This document shows positions 47,711 to 57,377 of a DNA stretch of 64,000 nucleotides, one piece after another (position 1 is the stretch's first letter; each line of letters opens with the position of its first letter). Source of the stretch: Uliginosibacterium gangwonense DSM 18521 (lineage in GTDB: Bacteria > Pseudomonadota > Gammaproteobacteria > Burkholderiales > Rhodocyclaceae); the NCBI RefSeq assembly GCF_000373965.1, contig NZ_KB892857.1, positions 233,576 to 297,575 of the forward strand. The letters are read 5' to 3'. The notes beneath the pieces were generated by a model. The model did not search any database and was not told the origin of the DNA. It saw only the letters and a list, made by a program, of their open reading frames with translations. The position numbers were made by a program, and so were the translations under genes.

Positions 47711-49732
47711 TCAAACGTCAGTGAGTTGTTTCAGCGAGTCAGCCACCGTCTTGGTACGGTGCGCTGTCTCTGAAGTCTGCTTGGTCAAGCCCTGAATATC
47801 ATCCAGCATATGCGTAATGGCTTTCACGTCCCCAGACTGCTTTTCGATTTCTGCGGCCACCTGACTAATGCTCGCAGCCAGTGCGGCAATATCGGCGCCG
47901 ATTTCACCTGCGCTCTTGCGGGATTTTTCCGCCAGTTTGCGCACCTCATCGGCCACCACGGCAAACCCACGCCCCATGTCGCCCGCCCGTGCCGCCTCAA
48001 TGGCAGCATTCAGGGCCAGCAGATTGGTCTGGTCGGAAATCTGCTGGATGACTTCCACCACGCTGCGGATGCGGTCGCTGGCATCGGCCAGGCTACGCGC
48101 ATTCGTGGCGACCTGTTCGGCGTCCGAAGTCAGGGCACCTGCCGTCTCACTGGCGCCCTGCACCAGTTCTTCCTGCTTGACGACATACCCCGCCAGGCCA
48201 TCCATCGACTCGTAGAGATCCTGCGCGCACACCTCAATCTGCTGCGAAGTCTGTGCCTGTGAGGTGTGCACCTGCTCAAGCGTTGTGCCCAGCGCATTCA
48301 ACCCGTTGGCGACAAAGGCCATGCTTTCGTCAAAATCACTCGCATCAAGCTTGGCCGAGTAGTCCTCACGCTTGTAGTCGTCAATCACCCGCCCCATCAG
48401 GCGCGACAGGCCAGAGAGCTTGCCAATCTGGCGGCGCAGGAAGAAGGCTTTGAATTCACCGTAATGGGCGACGAAATGATCCACGTATTCGTCATGGAAG
48501 CTTTGGCCCTTGCCCACACGGAAAAAGAAGATCGCGGTGAGCGTCTGGTTGAGATTCAGCCCGAGGATTTCGCCAAAAGTGGAAAAGCCTGCCAACTGGG
48601 CGCAATCGAAAACCTTGCCGACACCCGACAATTCGCGCTCATTATACAGGCGGCGCAGAATGCAGTCGTTGAGTATCCCGGCAACGGGGGCACTGGGTTT
48701 GCCCCGCATGAACTCGCGGAAATCCCGCTCGGTATTGGCGACCAGCCCGGTACGCTTGACCAGCAGCAATTCTTCGCCCGGTGCGATATCGCAGTAGAAG
48801 TAAATCCGGTTGGCATCCAGGTCGATCTTGCTGATGGAGCGCACAAACAATTCTTTCCCCACCCGAATGGCAAACGAATACTCCGCCAGCTTGCCCTCAA
48901 GCTCCCCCCCCTTGCATTTGAACATTTCGCACAGGGATTCAACCAGGGTGATCAGGCGCCCGTCATGGGTGATGACGTGGCTAACATAGCGCAACTCGGT
49001 GGAGGCGTGGATGATGTGGAAACTGCTGCCGGTTGCCTCAAAATTCTGGCTCTTGAATACACCAAAACGCGTATCCCGGGCCATCTTCACAAAGGCGATC
49101 AGGGCATGGTTTTCATATTTGCGGCGCCCGTCATGCAGCCATGTGTTCTTGAAATCAAACTTGCCGCCCGCCGATCCACCTACAAACAAGCAGGGGAAAC
49201 GCCCTGCCTCGTACAGTGCTTCCATGAAGAAGGACTCAGAGGCGGAAATCCCATCAAAAAGAATATAGGCAAACGTGTCATTATGATCAATGGGCATATT
49301 GACGCGAATGTTTTCAATCGAGCGGGTGAGCTGTGCAACCCGTTCATGTGAATTGAGTTTGGCCTGCCCAACCCGAAGGTCTTCGCTCCCTAGTGGCACA
49401 GCCACCATCTCCACCGACTCGATCAGGCTGCTGTCAAAACACTGCAGCACCACCCGGTCCCAACGCTCGCCGGTCTTGCAGTAGAGATTGCCACCTTCAT
49501 GGGGGCACAACTCACCGGCTGTTGAACACAGCATCATAGGCACACCTGGAAAGCGCTTGCCCAGGGTGCGCGCCACACCATCAATATCTACGTGAGGAGA
49601 AACATAACCCGTCACCAGCACAGGCTTGCACACTACGCCCGCCAGCAAGGATTCCAGTTCGCCTGAAGAACCACTCAGCGTAAAAACGCCTGCCGCAGCG
49701 GACTCACGCATTCTGCCGAACAATTTCATCAT
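47711..49732 (-). CDS. Soluble FIST-domain methyl-accepting chemotaxis protein
   Basis: This 673-residue protein has a FIST N domain (about 35-240, with [10 protein letters not shown] and [13 protein letters not shown]) and FIST C domain (about 245-400, with [14 protein letters not shown] just after). It ends in a short MCP signalling domain whose tip reads [20 protein letters not shown] then [18 protein letters not shown]. No membrane helix or signal peptide is seen, so it is a cytoplasmic receptor. FIST domains are thought to sense small ligands such as amino acids. The coiled coil is short and lacks a C-terminal methyltransferase-tether pentapeptide. GGAGGAG precedes two adjacent ATGs (49732, 49729). 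Confidence 0.92.
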   Translation of the reverse strand: MMKLFGRMRESAAAGVFTLSGSSGELESLLAGVVCKPVLVTGYVSPHVDIDGVARTLGKRFPGVPMMLCSTAGELCPHEGGNLYCKTGERWDRVVLQCFDSSLIESVEMVAVPLGSEDLRVGQAKLNSHERVAQLTRSIENIRVNMPIDHNDTFAYILFDGISASESFFMEALYEAGRFPCLFVGGSAGGKFDFKNTWLHDGRRKYENHALIAFVKMARDTRFGVFKSQNFEATGSSFHIIHASTELRYVSHVITHDGRLITLVESLCEMFKCKGGELEGKLAEYSFAIRVGKELFVRSISKIDLDANRIYFYCDIAPGEELLLVKRTGLVANTERDFREFMRGKPSAPVAGILNDCILRRLYNERELSGVGKVFDCAQLAGFSTFGEILGLNLNQTLTAIFFFRVGKGQSFHDEYVDHFVAHYGEFKAFFLRRQIGKLSGLSRLMGRVIDDYKREDYSAKLDASDFDESMAFVANGLNALGTTLEQVHTSQAQTSQQIEVCAQDLYESMDGLAGYVVKQEELVQGASETAGALTSDAEQVATNARSLADASDRIRSVVEVIQQISDQTNLLALNAAIEAARAGDMGRGFAVVADEVRKLAEKSRKSAGEIGADIAALAASISQVAAEIEKQSGDVKAITHMLDDIQGLTKQTSETAHRTKTVADSLKQLTDV

Positions 49733-50001
49733 TTTTCTCCTCCTCTTCGCCAGAACCGAACTGACATCCGCTTATTGATAGTTCTCACTTCAGGGGCGGG
49801 TCAATCCACACTTGCACATCTTTTTATTCATGCATCAGGCTGGCGCTACAAGCCACACCTGTAATGATACGACGATCAGGCATTTTATTTGCATTGCAAC
49901 ATGACAAGTGTTGCGATAGCACCGCAGGCATGAGACAACGGCAAGCACGATGGCCCGCCTCGCACCAAGGAACCGATGCCGCTTTTACAGGTCGTAAGTT
50001 C

Positions 50002-51954
50002 ATGAGCAAACAACGCCTTGATTCCCTCCGTGAGCTGCAGGCATTGGCGGACCACCTGCGCCCCAACCACCCCGAGGCCATTGCCGACGCCGCCCGGTAC
50101 ATTCGGGCAGAGGCCGCCCGGCTGCGCGCCAACCGCGCCGAAGCAGCACGCCTGGCCCATGCCCTGGACAGCAGCCTTGCGCTGCCACGGCAAACCGCCT
50201 TCTATGCCGAAACGGGGGTGCGCTCCGCCCTGGGCTTCTGGCTGGAACTCAACCAACGGCTCAGTCACCGTATTCTGCCCCCGGCAGATACGAATGAGGA
50301 GCTGGGCCAGCTCCTGGAAACAATCTTCCATGATCCAGACGACCATCTCTGGGTGAATGCGGTTGATGATGAGGTATGGGCGGAGCTTTTTCTGGCGATC
50401 GGCCTGGGGCAACGTGGCCCTGGCGGGAATGCCAACACACTGGGCAATCTTCTGGATGCGGCGCGGGTTGTCTCCTATCGGCTGGCGGGTGCGGCGCTCG
50501 ACCAGGAACTGCTGCATGCCGACCCCGCGCTGGAAGAGCATGAATCCCCCTTCCTGGCCCAGAACGCACAGGCTATCCCCATGCTGGATCGTGCCCGTGA
50601 AGGGGGTGCCTATCCCAGCCTGGATGAAATCCGTGATGTCGAGGTGCTGCTCGACCAATGCGCCAAGGCAGTGGACCGCGTGCGGCGACGAGCGCGCGAG
50701 AACGGCATCAGCATCCGCCTGACTTATCAACTGGCGCGCATGCGCCAGTTGATTGGCCGCCTGCGCGAATTGCTTGATCTCCTCGCCCCCGATGACCGCC
50801 TGTTGCGGGCCATCCGCCTGATGAAGACCCTGCTAACGGCAGTCCAGACCCGCCATCGCGTGCTGCCCTTCATTGGGGAGAACATCGCGCTGCTGGCGCG
50901 CAATGTCACCGATTGCGCCAGCCGCCACGGCGAGCATTACATTGCCGCCGACCGGCAGGCCTGGTGGGGCATGCTACGCAGTGCCGCCGGGGGTGGGGTG
51001 ATCATCGCCATCATGGCTTTACTCAAGATTCGCATTTCCCTGCTGCATCTACCACCGCTGACCGAGGCCATTGCCTTCAGCCTGAACTATGGGCTGGGCT
51101 TTGTACTTATCCACATGCTGGGCCTGACCGTGGCCACCAAGCAGCCCGCCATGACGGCCGCATCGATTGCCGCCACCGTGGAAGAAGCCCACCCGCGTGA
51201 GCTGGACCGGCTCTGTGCGCTGGTGCAGAGCGTTACCCGCACCCAGTTCATCGCCGTCATCGGCAATGTTTTGCTGGCTGTGCCCATTGCCTGCCTGCTG
51301 GCGTTTTTATGGTATTACCTGACTGGCGTGCCCCTGGCACCCAGCGAAAAAGCCATGCATCTGCTTGCCGATGTACATCCCTGGCAGAGCGGCGCCCTGC
51401 TGTATGCGGCGGTGGCAGGGCTGGGGCTATTCCTCTCTGGGCTGGTGTCCGGCTTTTTTGACAACAAGGCACGCTACCACTCGCTGGCCCTGCGCATCCG
51501 CCATGCCCCCTTGTTGCGCAGGCTGTCAGCAACACGGGCCACGCGGATCGGCCATTATGTTGACGAACACCTGGGTGCCATCCTGGGGAATCTGTTTTTT
51601 GGCTTTTACCTGGGCATGACCGGGGCATTGAGCGTTCTCACCGGCCTGCCTGTGGATATCCGCCACGTGGCCTTTTCCAGCGCCAATCTGGGGACGGCAC
51701 TGACCACACAGGGCTGGGCTGCCACGCACACCCTGCTGCCCTGGGCGATTGCGGGTGTCATCGGGGTCGCCCTGGTCAACCTCCTGGTCAGCTTCTCCCT
51801 GGCCTTGTACGTGGCCATGAAGTCCCGCCAGTTGGGGGCAGAGCATATGCTGAGCCTGGGGCAGATCGTGCTGCGGCGCTTTTTGCGCCACCCCTTGAGT
51901 TTCGTCCTGCCACCTCCGCCAGCCAAGGTGGAAGCACTCCCTCCACCGGCCTAG
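50002..51954 (+). CDS. Gcr-type 'site-specific recombinase' membrane protein
   Basis: This 650-residue protein has a helical N-terminal half (about 1-330, with DNPDDHLWVNAVDDEVW-like text at about 110-125) and a C-terminal half with several strong membrane spans, for example AMLRSAAGGGVIIAIMALL, FSLNYGLGFVLIHMLG and FIAVIGNVLLAVPIACLLA. It resembles the Pfam SpecificRecomb/Gcr family of Neisseria and related betaproteobacteria. That family name comes from a genetic association with gene conversion; the membrane topology makes a direct recombinase doubtful. The ATG at 50002 was chosen by family-like start; an AGGT lies upstream. Confidence 0.8.
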   Translation: MSKQRLDSLRELQALADHLRPNHPEAIADAARYIRAEAARLRANRAEAARLAHALDSSLALPRQTAFYAETGVRSALGFWLELNQRLSHRILPPADTNEELGQLLETIFHDPDDHLWVNAVDDEVWAELFLAIGLGQRGPGGNANTLGNLLDAARVVSYRLAGAALDQELLHADPALEEHESPFLAQNAQAIPMLDRAREGGAYPSLDEIRDVEVLLDQCAKAVDRVRRRARENGISIRLTYQLARMRQLIGRLRELLDLLAPDDRLLRAIRLMKTLLTAVQTRHRVLPFIGENIALLARNVTDCASRHGEHYIAADRQAWWGMLRSAAGGGVIIAIMALLKIRISLLHLPPLTEAIAFSLNYGLGFVLIHMLGLTVATKQPAMTAASIAATVEEAHPRELDRLCALVQSVTRTQFIAVIGNVLLAVPIACLLAFLWYYLTGVPLAPSEKAMHLLADVHPWQSGALLYAAVAGLGLFLSGLVSGFFDNKARYHSLALRIRHAPLLRRLSATRATRIGHYVDEHLGAILGNLFFGFYLGMTGALSVLTGLPVDIRHVAFSSANLGTALTTQGWAATHTLLPWAIAGVIGVALVNLLVSFSLALYVAMKSRQLGAEHMLSLGQIVLRRFLRHPLSFVLPPPPAKVEALPPPA

Positions 51955-52075
51955 CTTAAGAAGCCATAACAAAATGGTTCTGGCGTTGTTGCGCCGCCTT
52001 GCCGTACTCCTTGTACTGTCTGCGTCAGCACGCCTAGCCAGAACCGTTGCACTCCATTTTGTTACGGCTTCTAAG
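51955..52075. repeat. 121-bp imperfect palindromic element
   Basis: The left end CTTAAGAAGCC-A-TAACAAAATGG and right end CCATTTTGTTA-C-GGCTTCTAAG are near-perfect inverted repeats. An inner GGTTCTGGC/GCCAGAACC pairing is offset by an 8-nt insertion, and a GTAC-TCCTT-GTAC motif sits at the centre. It begins on the base after the stop codon of the Gcr gene and has no coding capacity. It looks like a non-autonomous, REP- or MITE-like element. No second copy was seen in this window. Confidence 0.6.
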
Positions 52076-52244
52076 GCTCGCCAGGGCCCCTCGCACCCTT
52101 TGTCGGCATGGTCGTGCTGCGCCCCCCAGCCGGGCGGCCATATCCTGTATGATTTCCGGCGATCCGGGCTGGATGCTGGGGATGTCTGATCCGGCACAGG
52201 CCCGCATGTTTTCACGCATGACCCAATTTCAACGGAGAATCTGC

Positions 52245-55200
52245 ATGACGGCGACGCGTGCCATCCGGGAGCGACAACTCTACCGCCCCGGCCGCCCTGC
52301 TCAGAGTATCTGGCTGCAAGTCTTCCGGCTTGATGCCACGACAGCCAGCCTGCATATCCGCTCGCGCACGGGCACAGCGGAGTGGGATACGGCAGTGCAG
52401 CGGCAATTCTCCGCACCTGATGATGCGGCCATTGATGCCCGCCTGCTGCAAGAAGAATCCCGCTGGCTGGCCGAAGGCTATCAGGCTGAGGGTCTGGCGC
52501 TGCCTGTCTGCAGGAGCACCGCACAAGCTGCGCCCGCCGCCATCGCCCGCCTGAGTGCACTGCTTGACCCCAACCAGTGGCGCCTGCTCTCCCCCAGCCG
52601 ACGCGCCCGCGTGGCTTGGCGCCTGGGTGAATTGCGGGCACGTGAAGCGGCCCCCGCCCTGGCAGAACTGCTGGGCAGCGGCGACAATCTGCTCGACTAC
52701 TGTCTGGTATGGGCGCTGGGGCGTTGTGGCACGCAGGCTCAGGCTGACGCGCTCATCAAACTTGCCCAGCAGGATGCCCAGCGCAAGGGCGAACGTGGCG
52801 AAGCACTGACCCGTCTGCTGCGGCTGGCGTGGCTGGAACTGGCCTCGGAATCCTCCCGCCAGCAGTACCTCGACAGTCTGGTTGAAGACTGGCCCGCCGC
52901 CTTGCGCAAGGCCTGGCAGGAAGGTGATGACGCCAACATCACCGCCGCCGTGGCCGACCCGGCAAGTTTCCAGCGCCTGGGTTTTGGCGAATGGCTGGAG
53001 CATGTGGACCAGATCGCCCGTTTTGATCCGCTGGCCCGCAAGCGTCTGCACACCATCCTGGCTGGCGTGAAGGTGGAAGCAGGCGTCTTCCGCGCGCTGC
53101 GCCACCTCTACAAAGCGGCGGAGATGCGCGGGGATGGAGCCACCTGGGCTTTGCTGGCGCTGCGCTTTGAGCAGACCCCCGGCACGTTTGGCGACCGCAA
53201 CAGCTATCGCTACATCCGCCGCAAGTGGCAGTCCGTGCGGGATGAACTCACCCGTGCTGATTCCTCGCTGGCGTGGTCACGGGCTACGCGCGGCTACTTC
53301 CTGCGCCGGAGTTGGCGCAGCCTGCGGCGCCTGGGGATTGCCAACAGCCCGGAATTCATTGACATGGCTTTTGCCACCCTGATGCGTTTCGACGAAGCCA
53401 CCACGCAGGCCCCCAGCATCCAACAACTGAGCCATTACGATTATCAGGCGCGGATGTGGCGGCAAAGCCAACGCCATCACCCGGCATTTGGCCGCTCCAT
53501 GCTGTTCAACCGCCTGCTACATCGCCCTGGTGGCGCCTTGCGCAGCAACACAAACGGCACCTGCTGGTGGAGTGAAGCACCGCTGGCCGCCCGCCAGACG
53601 CGGGAGGAAGCCTTCCCGGCACTCTGGAACGAACGCCCCGACCTGCTCGTGCGCCTGCTGCTCGAAGCGCGGGCCGAGACCATTCATGCTTTCGCAGCGC
53701 TAGCCCTGCAAGATTGCCAGCCCTACCTTGCCCAGCTCGACGAGGCGGTCTGGCTGCGCCTGCTCAACAGTGCCTACGCCTGCACGGCAGAATTCGCCCT
53801 GGCGCAGATCCGCAGCCGCATCGAAGCCATCACCGACACCTCTGCTCGCACGCCCTGGCTGGTGCTGCTGGTGGGCAGCCGCCATCAGGCTGTGTGGCAG
53901 GCTGCGCTCGACTGGATCAGTGAAGACCCCGCCCGCTACGCTACCGACGCCCGGCTGGTGGTGGCCATGCTCACTGCCCATCACAAGGCAGTACGCCAGC
54001 AGGCCCGCCTGCTGTGCCAGGCCTCACTGGCCCATACAGAGGTGGCTGAAGCAACGGTCGCCCAGTTGCTCAACTGGCTGGAAGCGCTGGATGACCTGAG
54101 CGATGCAGCCACGGCCCCTGCTGCCGACGTACGCTGGGCCATTGCCAACCCGCTACGGCCCTATGCCTCGGTGGTGAAGCATGCACGCCTGCTGGCGCTG
54201 CTGGCGGGCCCATGTGCAGCGGCCCAGGTGACGGCGGTGGAGTGGTTGCTGCTGCATCAGGCGCCGGTTTCCGACATCCCGGTCAGCGCCTACAAGACTT
54301 TGCTGGATTCGCCTGATGAAGCTGTGCAGGGCGCGGGGGTGCGTCTCTTCGGTGCCTTGCCCGACAGCATCCTGCTGACCCAAGGCGCATTGGTGGCCCG
54401 CTTTTGCACCAGCAGTGTCGCCGCCGTGCGGGAAGCCGCCATCCCTGCGCTGACGCGCCTTGCCGCAGCCGACCCGGCCTTTGCCCGGGAACTGGCCGCA
54501 GCACTGGCAGACAGCCTGTTCCGTGCGGAAGAGGCCGATGGCCTGCACGCGCACATCACCAAGCTGCTTACACAAACCCTGGCTGAAGCCGCCCGCACGC
54601 TGGATACGGCACTGTGCCTGCGTCTGCTGATTGCGCGCAGCCGGGCTGCACAAGTGTTTGGCGCGTGGCTGCTGGCGGGCTTACCCGACGATGCCCTTGG
54701 AGCACGGGACTGGAGCCGCCTGGGTCGCGTCGACAGCCTGGAAGTTCGCCAGCGTGCGCTGCGCGTATTGGCGGACATGCTGGATCGTGACGCCAGCCTG
54801 CTGGACGAGGTGCTGGGCGTACTGGATACACGCTGGGATGAGACGCGCGAAGGGGCCACCGCCCTGCTGCGCCAAAAGATTGCCGCCAGCCAATGGACGC
54901 CTGCCCAGCTCATCGCCCTGTGCGATCACCTGAACCCTGCGGTGCAGGCCTTTGGGCGCGAGCTGATCCTGCCACGCCTGCAAGGCGAAGCGGCTCTGGA
55001 TTATCTGCTCCCACTGGCCGAGCACCCGGCGCCCCGCATGCAGCAATTTGTTGCCGAGTGGCTGGGGGCTGCGCTGCCTGCCGACCCGGCGCTGCTGGGG
55101 CAGCTGCGCCTGTATTTTGTCACCGTGCTCTCCCAGGTCAATCGTGGCCGGGTGGCCAAGTCCAGCACCCAGGCGCTGTTGCGCCAGCTTGCCGCGCAAT

Positions 55201-55373
55201 CCGAAGCCTGCGCCCGCGAGGTAGTCGCAATCTTTGAACGGCTCGCGGTAACCGTGGCGATTGCCGACCGCGCCCAGTACATTGCCGGTCTGTATGAGAT
55301 CCGCGCCTGTTATCCGGAGCTGGGTGGCACATTGAATATTGTGGCGCCCGAGTTGCGCAAAGGAGCCGCGTGA
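52245..55373 (+). CDS. HEAT/ARM-repeat protein of the retron locus (N-terminal WGR-like domain)
   Basis: This 1042-residue soluble protein has an N-terminal region of about 80 residues (QSIWLQVFRLDATTASLHIR then EESRWLAEGYQ) that resembles a WGR domain, though weakly. The rest is almost entirely short helical pairs of HEAT/ARM type, for example APALAELLGSGDNLLDYCLVW and AVQGAGVRLFGALPDS, rich in Ala, Leu and Arg. No enzymatic motif is seen. GGAG lies seven bases before the ATG at 52245. It is first of a co-oriented group: SWIM protein (4-bp overlap), non-coding RNA region and reverse transcriptase. This partner type is what I recall from type XIII retrons, where it would be part of the effector or a recognition scaffold. 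Confidence 0.82.
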   Translation: MTATRAIRERQLYRPGRPAQSIWLQVFRLDATTASLHIRSRTGTAEWDTAVQRQFSAPDDAAIDARLLQEESRWLAEGYQAEGLALPVCRSTAQAAPAAIARLSALLDPNQWRLLSPSRRARVAWRLGELRAREAAPALAELLGSGDNLLDYCLVWALGRCGTQAQADALIKLAQQDAQRKGERGEALTRLLRLAWLELASESSRQQYLDSLVEDWPAALRKAWQEGDDANITAAVADPASFQRLGFGEWLEHVDQIARFDPLARKRLHTILAGVKVEAGVFRALRHLYKAAEMRGDGATWALLALRFEQTPGTFGDRNSYRYIRRKWQSVRDELTRADSSLAWSRATRGYFLRRSWRSLRRLGIANSPEFIDMAFATLMRFDEATTQAPSIQQLSHYDYQARMWRQSQRHHPAFGRSMLFNRLLHRPGGALRSNTNGTCWWSEAPLAARQTREEAFPALWNERPDLLVRLLLEARAETIHAFAALALQDCQPYLAQLDEAVWLRLLNSAYACTAEFALAQIRSRIEAITDTSARTPWLVLLVGSRHQAVWQAALDWISEDPARYATDARLVVAMLTAHHKAVRQQARLLCQASLAHTEVAEATVAQLLNWLEALDDLSDAATAPAADVRWAIANPLRPYASVVKHARLLALLAGPCAAAQVTAVEWLLLHQAPVSDIPVSAYKTLLDSPDEAVQGAGVRLFGALPDSILLTQGALVARFCTSSVAAVREAAIPALTRLAAADPAFARELAAALADSLFRAEEADGLHAHITKLLTQTLAEAARTLDTALCLRLLIARSRAAQVFGAWLLAGLPDDALGARDWSRLGRVDSLEVRQRALRVLADMLDRDASLLDEVLGVLDTRWDETREGATALLRQKIAASQWTPAQLIALCDHLNPAVQAFGRELILPRLQGEAALDYLLPLAEHPAPRMQQFVAEWLGAALPADPALLGQLRLYFVTVLSQVNRGRVAKSSTQALLRQLAAQSEACAREVVAIFERLAVTVAIADRAQYIAGLYEIRACYPELGGTLNIVAPELRKGAA

Positions 55374-57067
55374 TGGAATTCCAGCACCGCTATTTCGGCC
55401 AGAGTCAGGCCACCCACACGCCTGAAGGCTCGGCACTGAGCTTCGCGCCGGATACCCTGCGGCCGCCGGTGTATTTCTCGGGCCAGTTGGCGCAGCATCT
55501 GCCGTTCCGCGAGGCCATCTCCGCGATGCATGACGTGGTGGTATCCGATCTGCGTACCCTGCCGCGTGAGCGACCGGAGTATTTCGCCTGGCTCAAGGAT
55601 GCCGAGGCACAGATGCTGGCGGAATTCATGCAAGGCGCAGCACAGGCCAAGACCCGCATGGCGGCCATCGACACGGAACTCGCCGCGCTGCGCAGCCGCA
55701 AGAGCGCCTTGTTGGGGCCCTTCTACAGTGCGCGCAAGAAGTATTTCGATCATCTCTACAAGACGGATTTCTCACGCTGGGTGGTGCTGGACCCGGTGAT
55801 CACCGTGCACCCGGATCGCATCTTCTTCGAGTGCTTCAGCAAGGATGAATCCACCTATTCGGTATTGAGCTGCAGCCACAACGTTTTCAGCGCGCAAGGC
55901 GAATTCGCCTGTGGCACCACCAATATCGATTATTCCGCTGGCCTGTACGACGAATTCCAGAAGATTCGCGGCTATCGCAAGACGCATCTGGCCATTGAGC
56001 CCACGGGTTTTACCGTGCAGAACGAAAACGACCCCAGCTTTGTCGAGCAGAAGATCGACGTGCCCGACAGCTGGGTGCGGGGCTTCCTGCAAGTCAGCTC
56101 GGCCATGACCCAACCCGCCCAGCGCGTGCATCTGCACCCGATGGACCTGTACAACATCTGCCAGACCCTGCGCCGCCGCAAGGAACGCGGCGGGCCACGC
56201 TCGCTGCGCTTCGAGCTGCAACCGGGCGCGCCCGTGCGCATCGTGTTCGAGCCCTGGAATCTGGTGCTGGAATGCCCGCGTTCCACGCACGAGGCCAGCG
56301 AGGCGCAAACCATCCGTATCTGGGGGCGACGGCGCCTGCTGGTGCTCGAACGCATGATTCCGGTGGCAGACCGGCTGACCGTGCACCTCCTGGGCACCGG
56401 GCTGCCGAGCTTCTGGGTGGTCGACATGGGAGAACTGCAATTCACCCTGGGCCTCTCCGGCTGGACGGCCAATGACTGGTCACGCAACGGGCAGTTTGAC
56501 CTGATGGGTTCCCGCGAGCATACCGATACCGACAGCCGCAACCGCGTCTATGACCAGCTCTGCCAACACTGGCAGATGGAGTCCGGCGCACTGGCCCGTG
56601 CCTGCAATCTGGAGCCTGCGTTTGCCACGGCCTGCCTGCAGCTCTTCACCCAGTCTGGCCGCGTAATGTACGACTTGGCCAATGGCGTCTATCGCCTGCG
56701 CGAGCTGACCCGCGAGCCGCTGCCGATGAACAAGCTGCGCTTTGCCAACGAGCGCGAGGAAGAGGCCGCCAAGCTGGTCGCAGATGGCTGCGTGGAAGGC
56801 TTCCGCCGTGAGGGCGACGACCAGAAACGCAGCTTGAGCGGCAAGGTAAGGGACGCTGGCAAACAGCACGATGCGAAGCTGACCGTTGATGCTAATGAGC
56901 GCATTGCCTCAGCCGAATGTAGTTGTGATTTCCACTTCCGCAACCGCCTGCGGCGCGGCCCCTGTGCCCACCTGCTGGCCTTGCGGCTGATTGATGGACA
57001 GCGCCGCCTGCAAGACCGAGCCGCCCGTGCTGCCGATCGTCGCCAAAACGATACGACCGCCCCATGA
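55370..57067 (+). CDS. SWIM zinc-finger protein of the retron locus
   Basis: This 565-residue protein has a C-terminal SWIM motif C517-x-C519-x12-C532-x-H534 (ECSCDFHF then GPCAHLLAL), a zinc site found in proteins that bind DNA or other proteins. The middle part contains a probable winged-helix-like region near 395-445 (RNRVYDQLCQHWQMESGALA, later GRVMYDLANGVYRLREL). The N-terminal 390 residues are of unknown fold with long charged helices (AQAKTRMAAIDTELAALRSR). It overlaps the HEAT gene by ATGA and ends 50 bp before the inverted repeat of the predicted retron RNA. No nuclease or other catalytic motif was found, so the effector mechanism is open. Confidence 0.85.
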   Translation: MMEFQHRYFGQSQATHTPEGSALSFAPDTLRPPVYFSGQLAQHLPFREAISAMHDVVVSDLRTLPRERPEYFAWLKDAEAQMLAEFMQGAAQAKTRMAAIDTELAALRSRKSALLGPFYSARKKYFDHLYKTDFSRWVVLDPVITVHPDRIFFECFSKDESTYSVLSCSHNVFSAQGEFACGTTNIDYSAGLYDEFQKIRGYRKTHLAIEPTGFTVQNENDPSFVEQKIDVPDSWVRGFLQVSSAMTQPAQRVHLHPMDLYNICQTLRRRKERGGPRSLRFELQPGAPVRIVFEPWNLVLECPRSTHEASEAQTIRIWGRRRLLVLERMIPVADRLTVHLLGTGLPSFWVVDMGELQFTLGLSGWTANDWSRNGQFDLMGSREHTDTDSRNRVYDQLCQHWQMESGALARACNLEPAFATACLQLFTQSGRVMYDLANGVYRLRELTREPLPMNKLRFANEREEEAAKLVADGCVEGFRREGDDQKRSLSGKVRDAGKQHDAKLTVDANERIASAECSCDFHFRNRLRRGPCAHLLALRLIDGQRRLQDRAARAADRRQNDTTAP

Positions 57068-57117
57068 CAACCCGATTTTTGTTCAAGGAGACGCATCGCC
57101 TCTGATACACTGGCTAC

Positions 57118-57339
57118 GCGCAGCAGCGGGGTGGCTCTTGCAACCCGGGTGGTGGATCGCCGCCCTTGTTTTCAGCCCTCCCACGCGTCACTGGCCCGCT
57201 CTTCACTGTGCGGGACAGCACTACCTGTCGCAATGGCGGTTGGGCTTGCTACAAGCCCATTAGCGACAGGTAGTGCGTCCCGCGTCGAGTGGAGCGCTCC
57301 AGTTTGACAGGCTCTTCGATGAGAACCCTGCTGCTGCGC
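57118..57339 (+). ncRNA. Predicted retron msr-msd non-coding RNA
   Basis: This structured region lies between the SWIM gene and the reverse transcriptase. A long hairpin occupies 57204-57291: CACT/AGTG at its base, GCGGGAC (57210) with GTCCCGC (57277), GCACTACCTGTCGC (57218) with GCGACAGGTAGTGC (57263), and TGGGCTTG (57241) with CAAGCCCA (57252) around a CTA loop. These 29 core base pairs fit an msd stem. GCGCAGCAGC at 57118-57127 is exactly complementary to GCTGCTGCGC at 57330-57339, placing an a1/a2 pair around the whole unit. A smaller stem (57147-57165, with G-U pairs) lies between a1 and the hairpin, as in an msr. The branching guanosine could not be fixed. Confidence 0.82.
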
Positions 57340-57377
57340 CCCTGCCTCTGTGTTCATCCGGCTGTGCCCAGCACACC

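Noticed and set aside
50002-51954. The 'site-specific recombinase' gene as evidence for a mobile island
   Set aside because: The Gcr family is a polytopic membrane protein without tyrosine- or serine-recombinase motifs; it does not indicate an integrase.
57291-57300. GGAGCGCTCC palindrome as a separate regulatory site
   Set aside because: It abuts the foot of the retron hairpin and is more simply part of the RNA structure.
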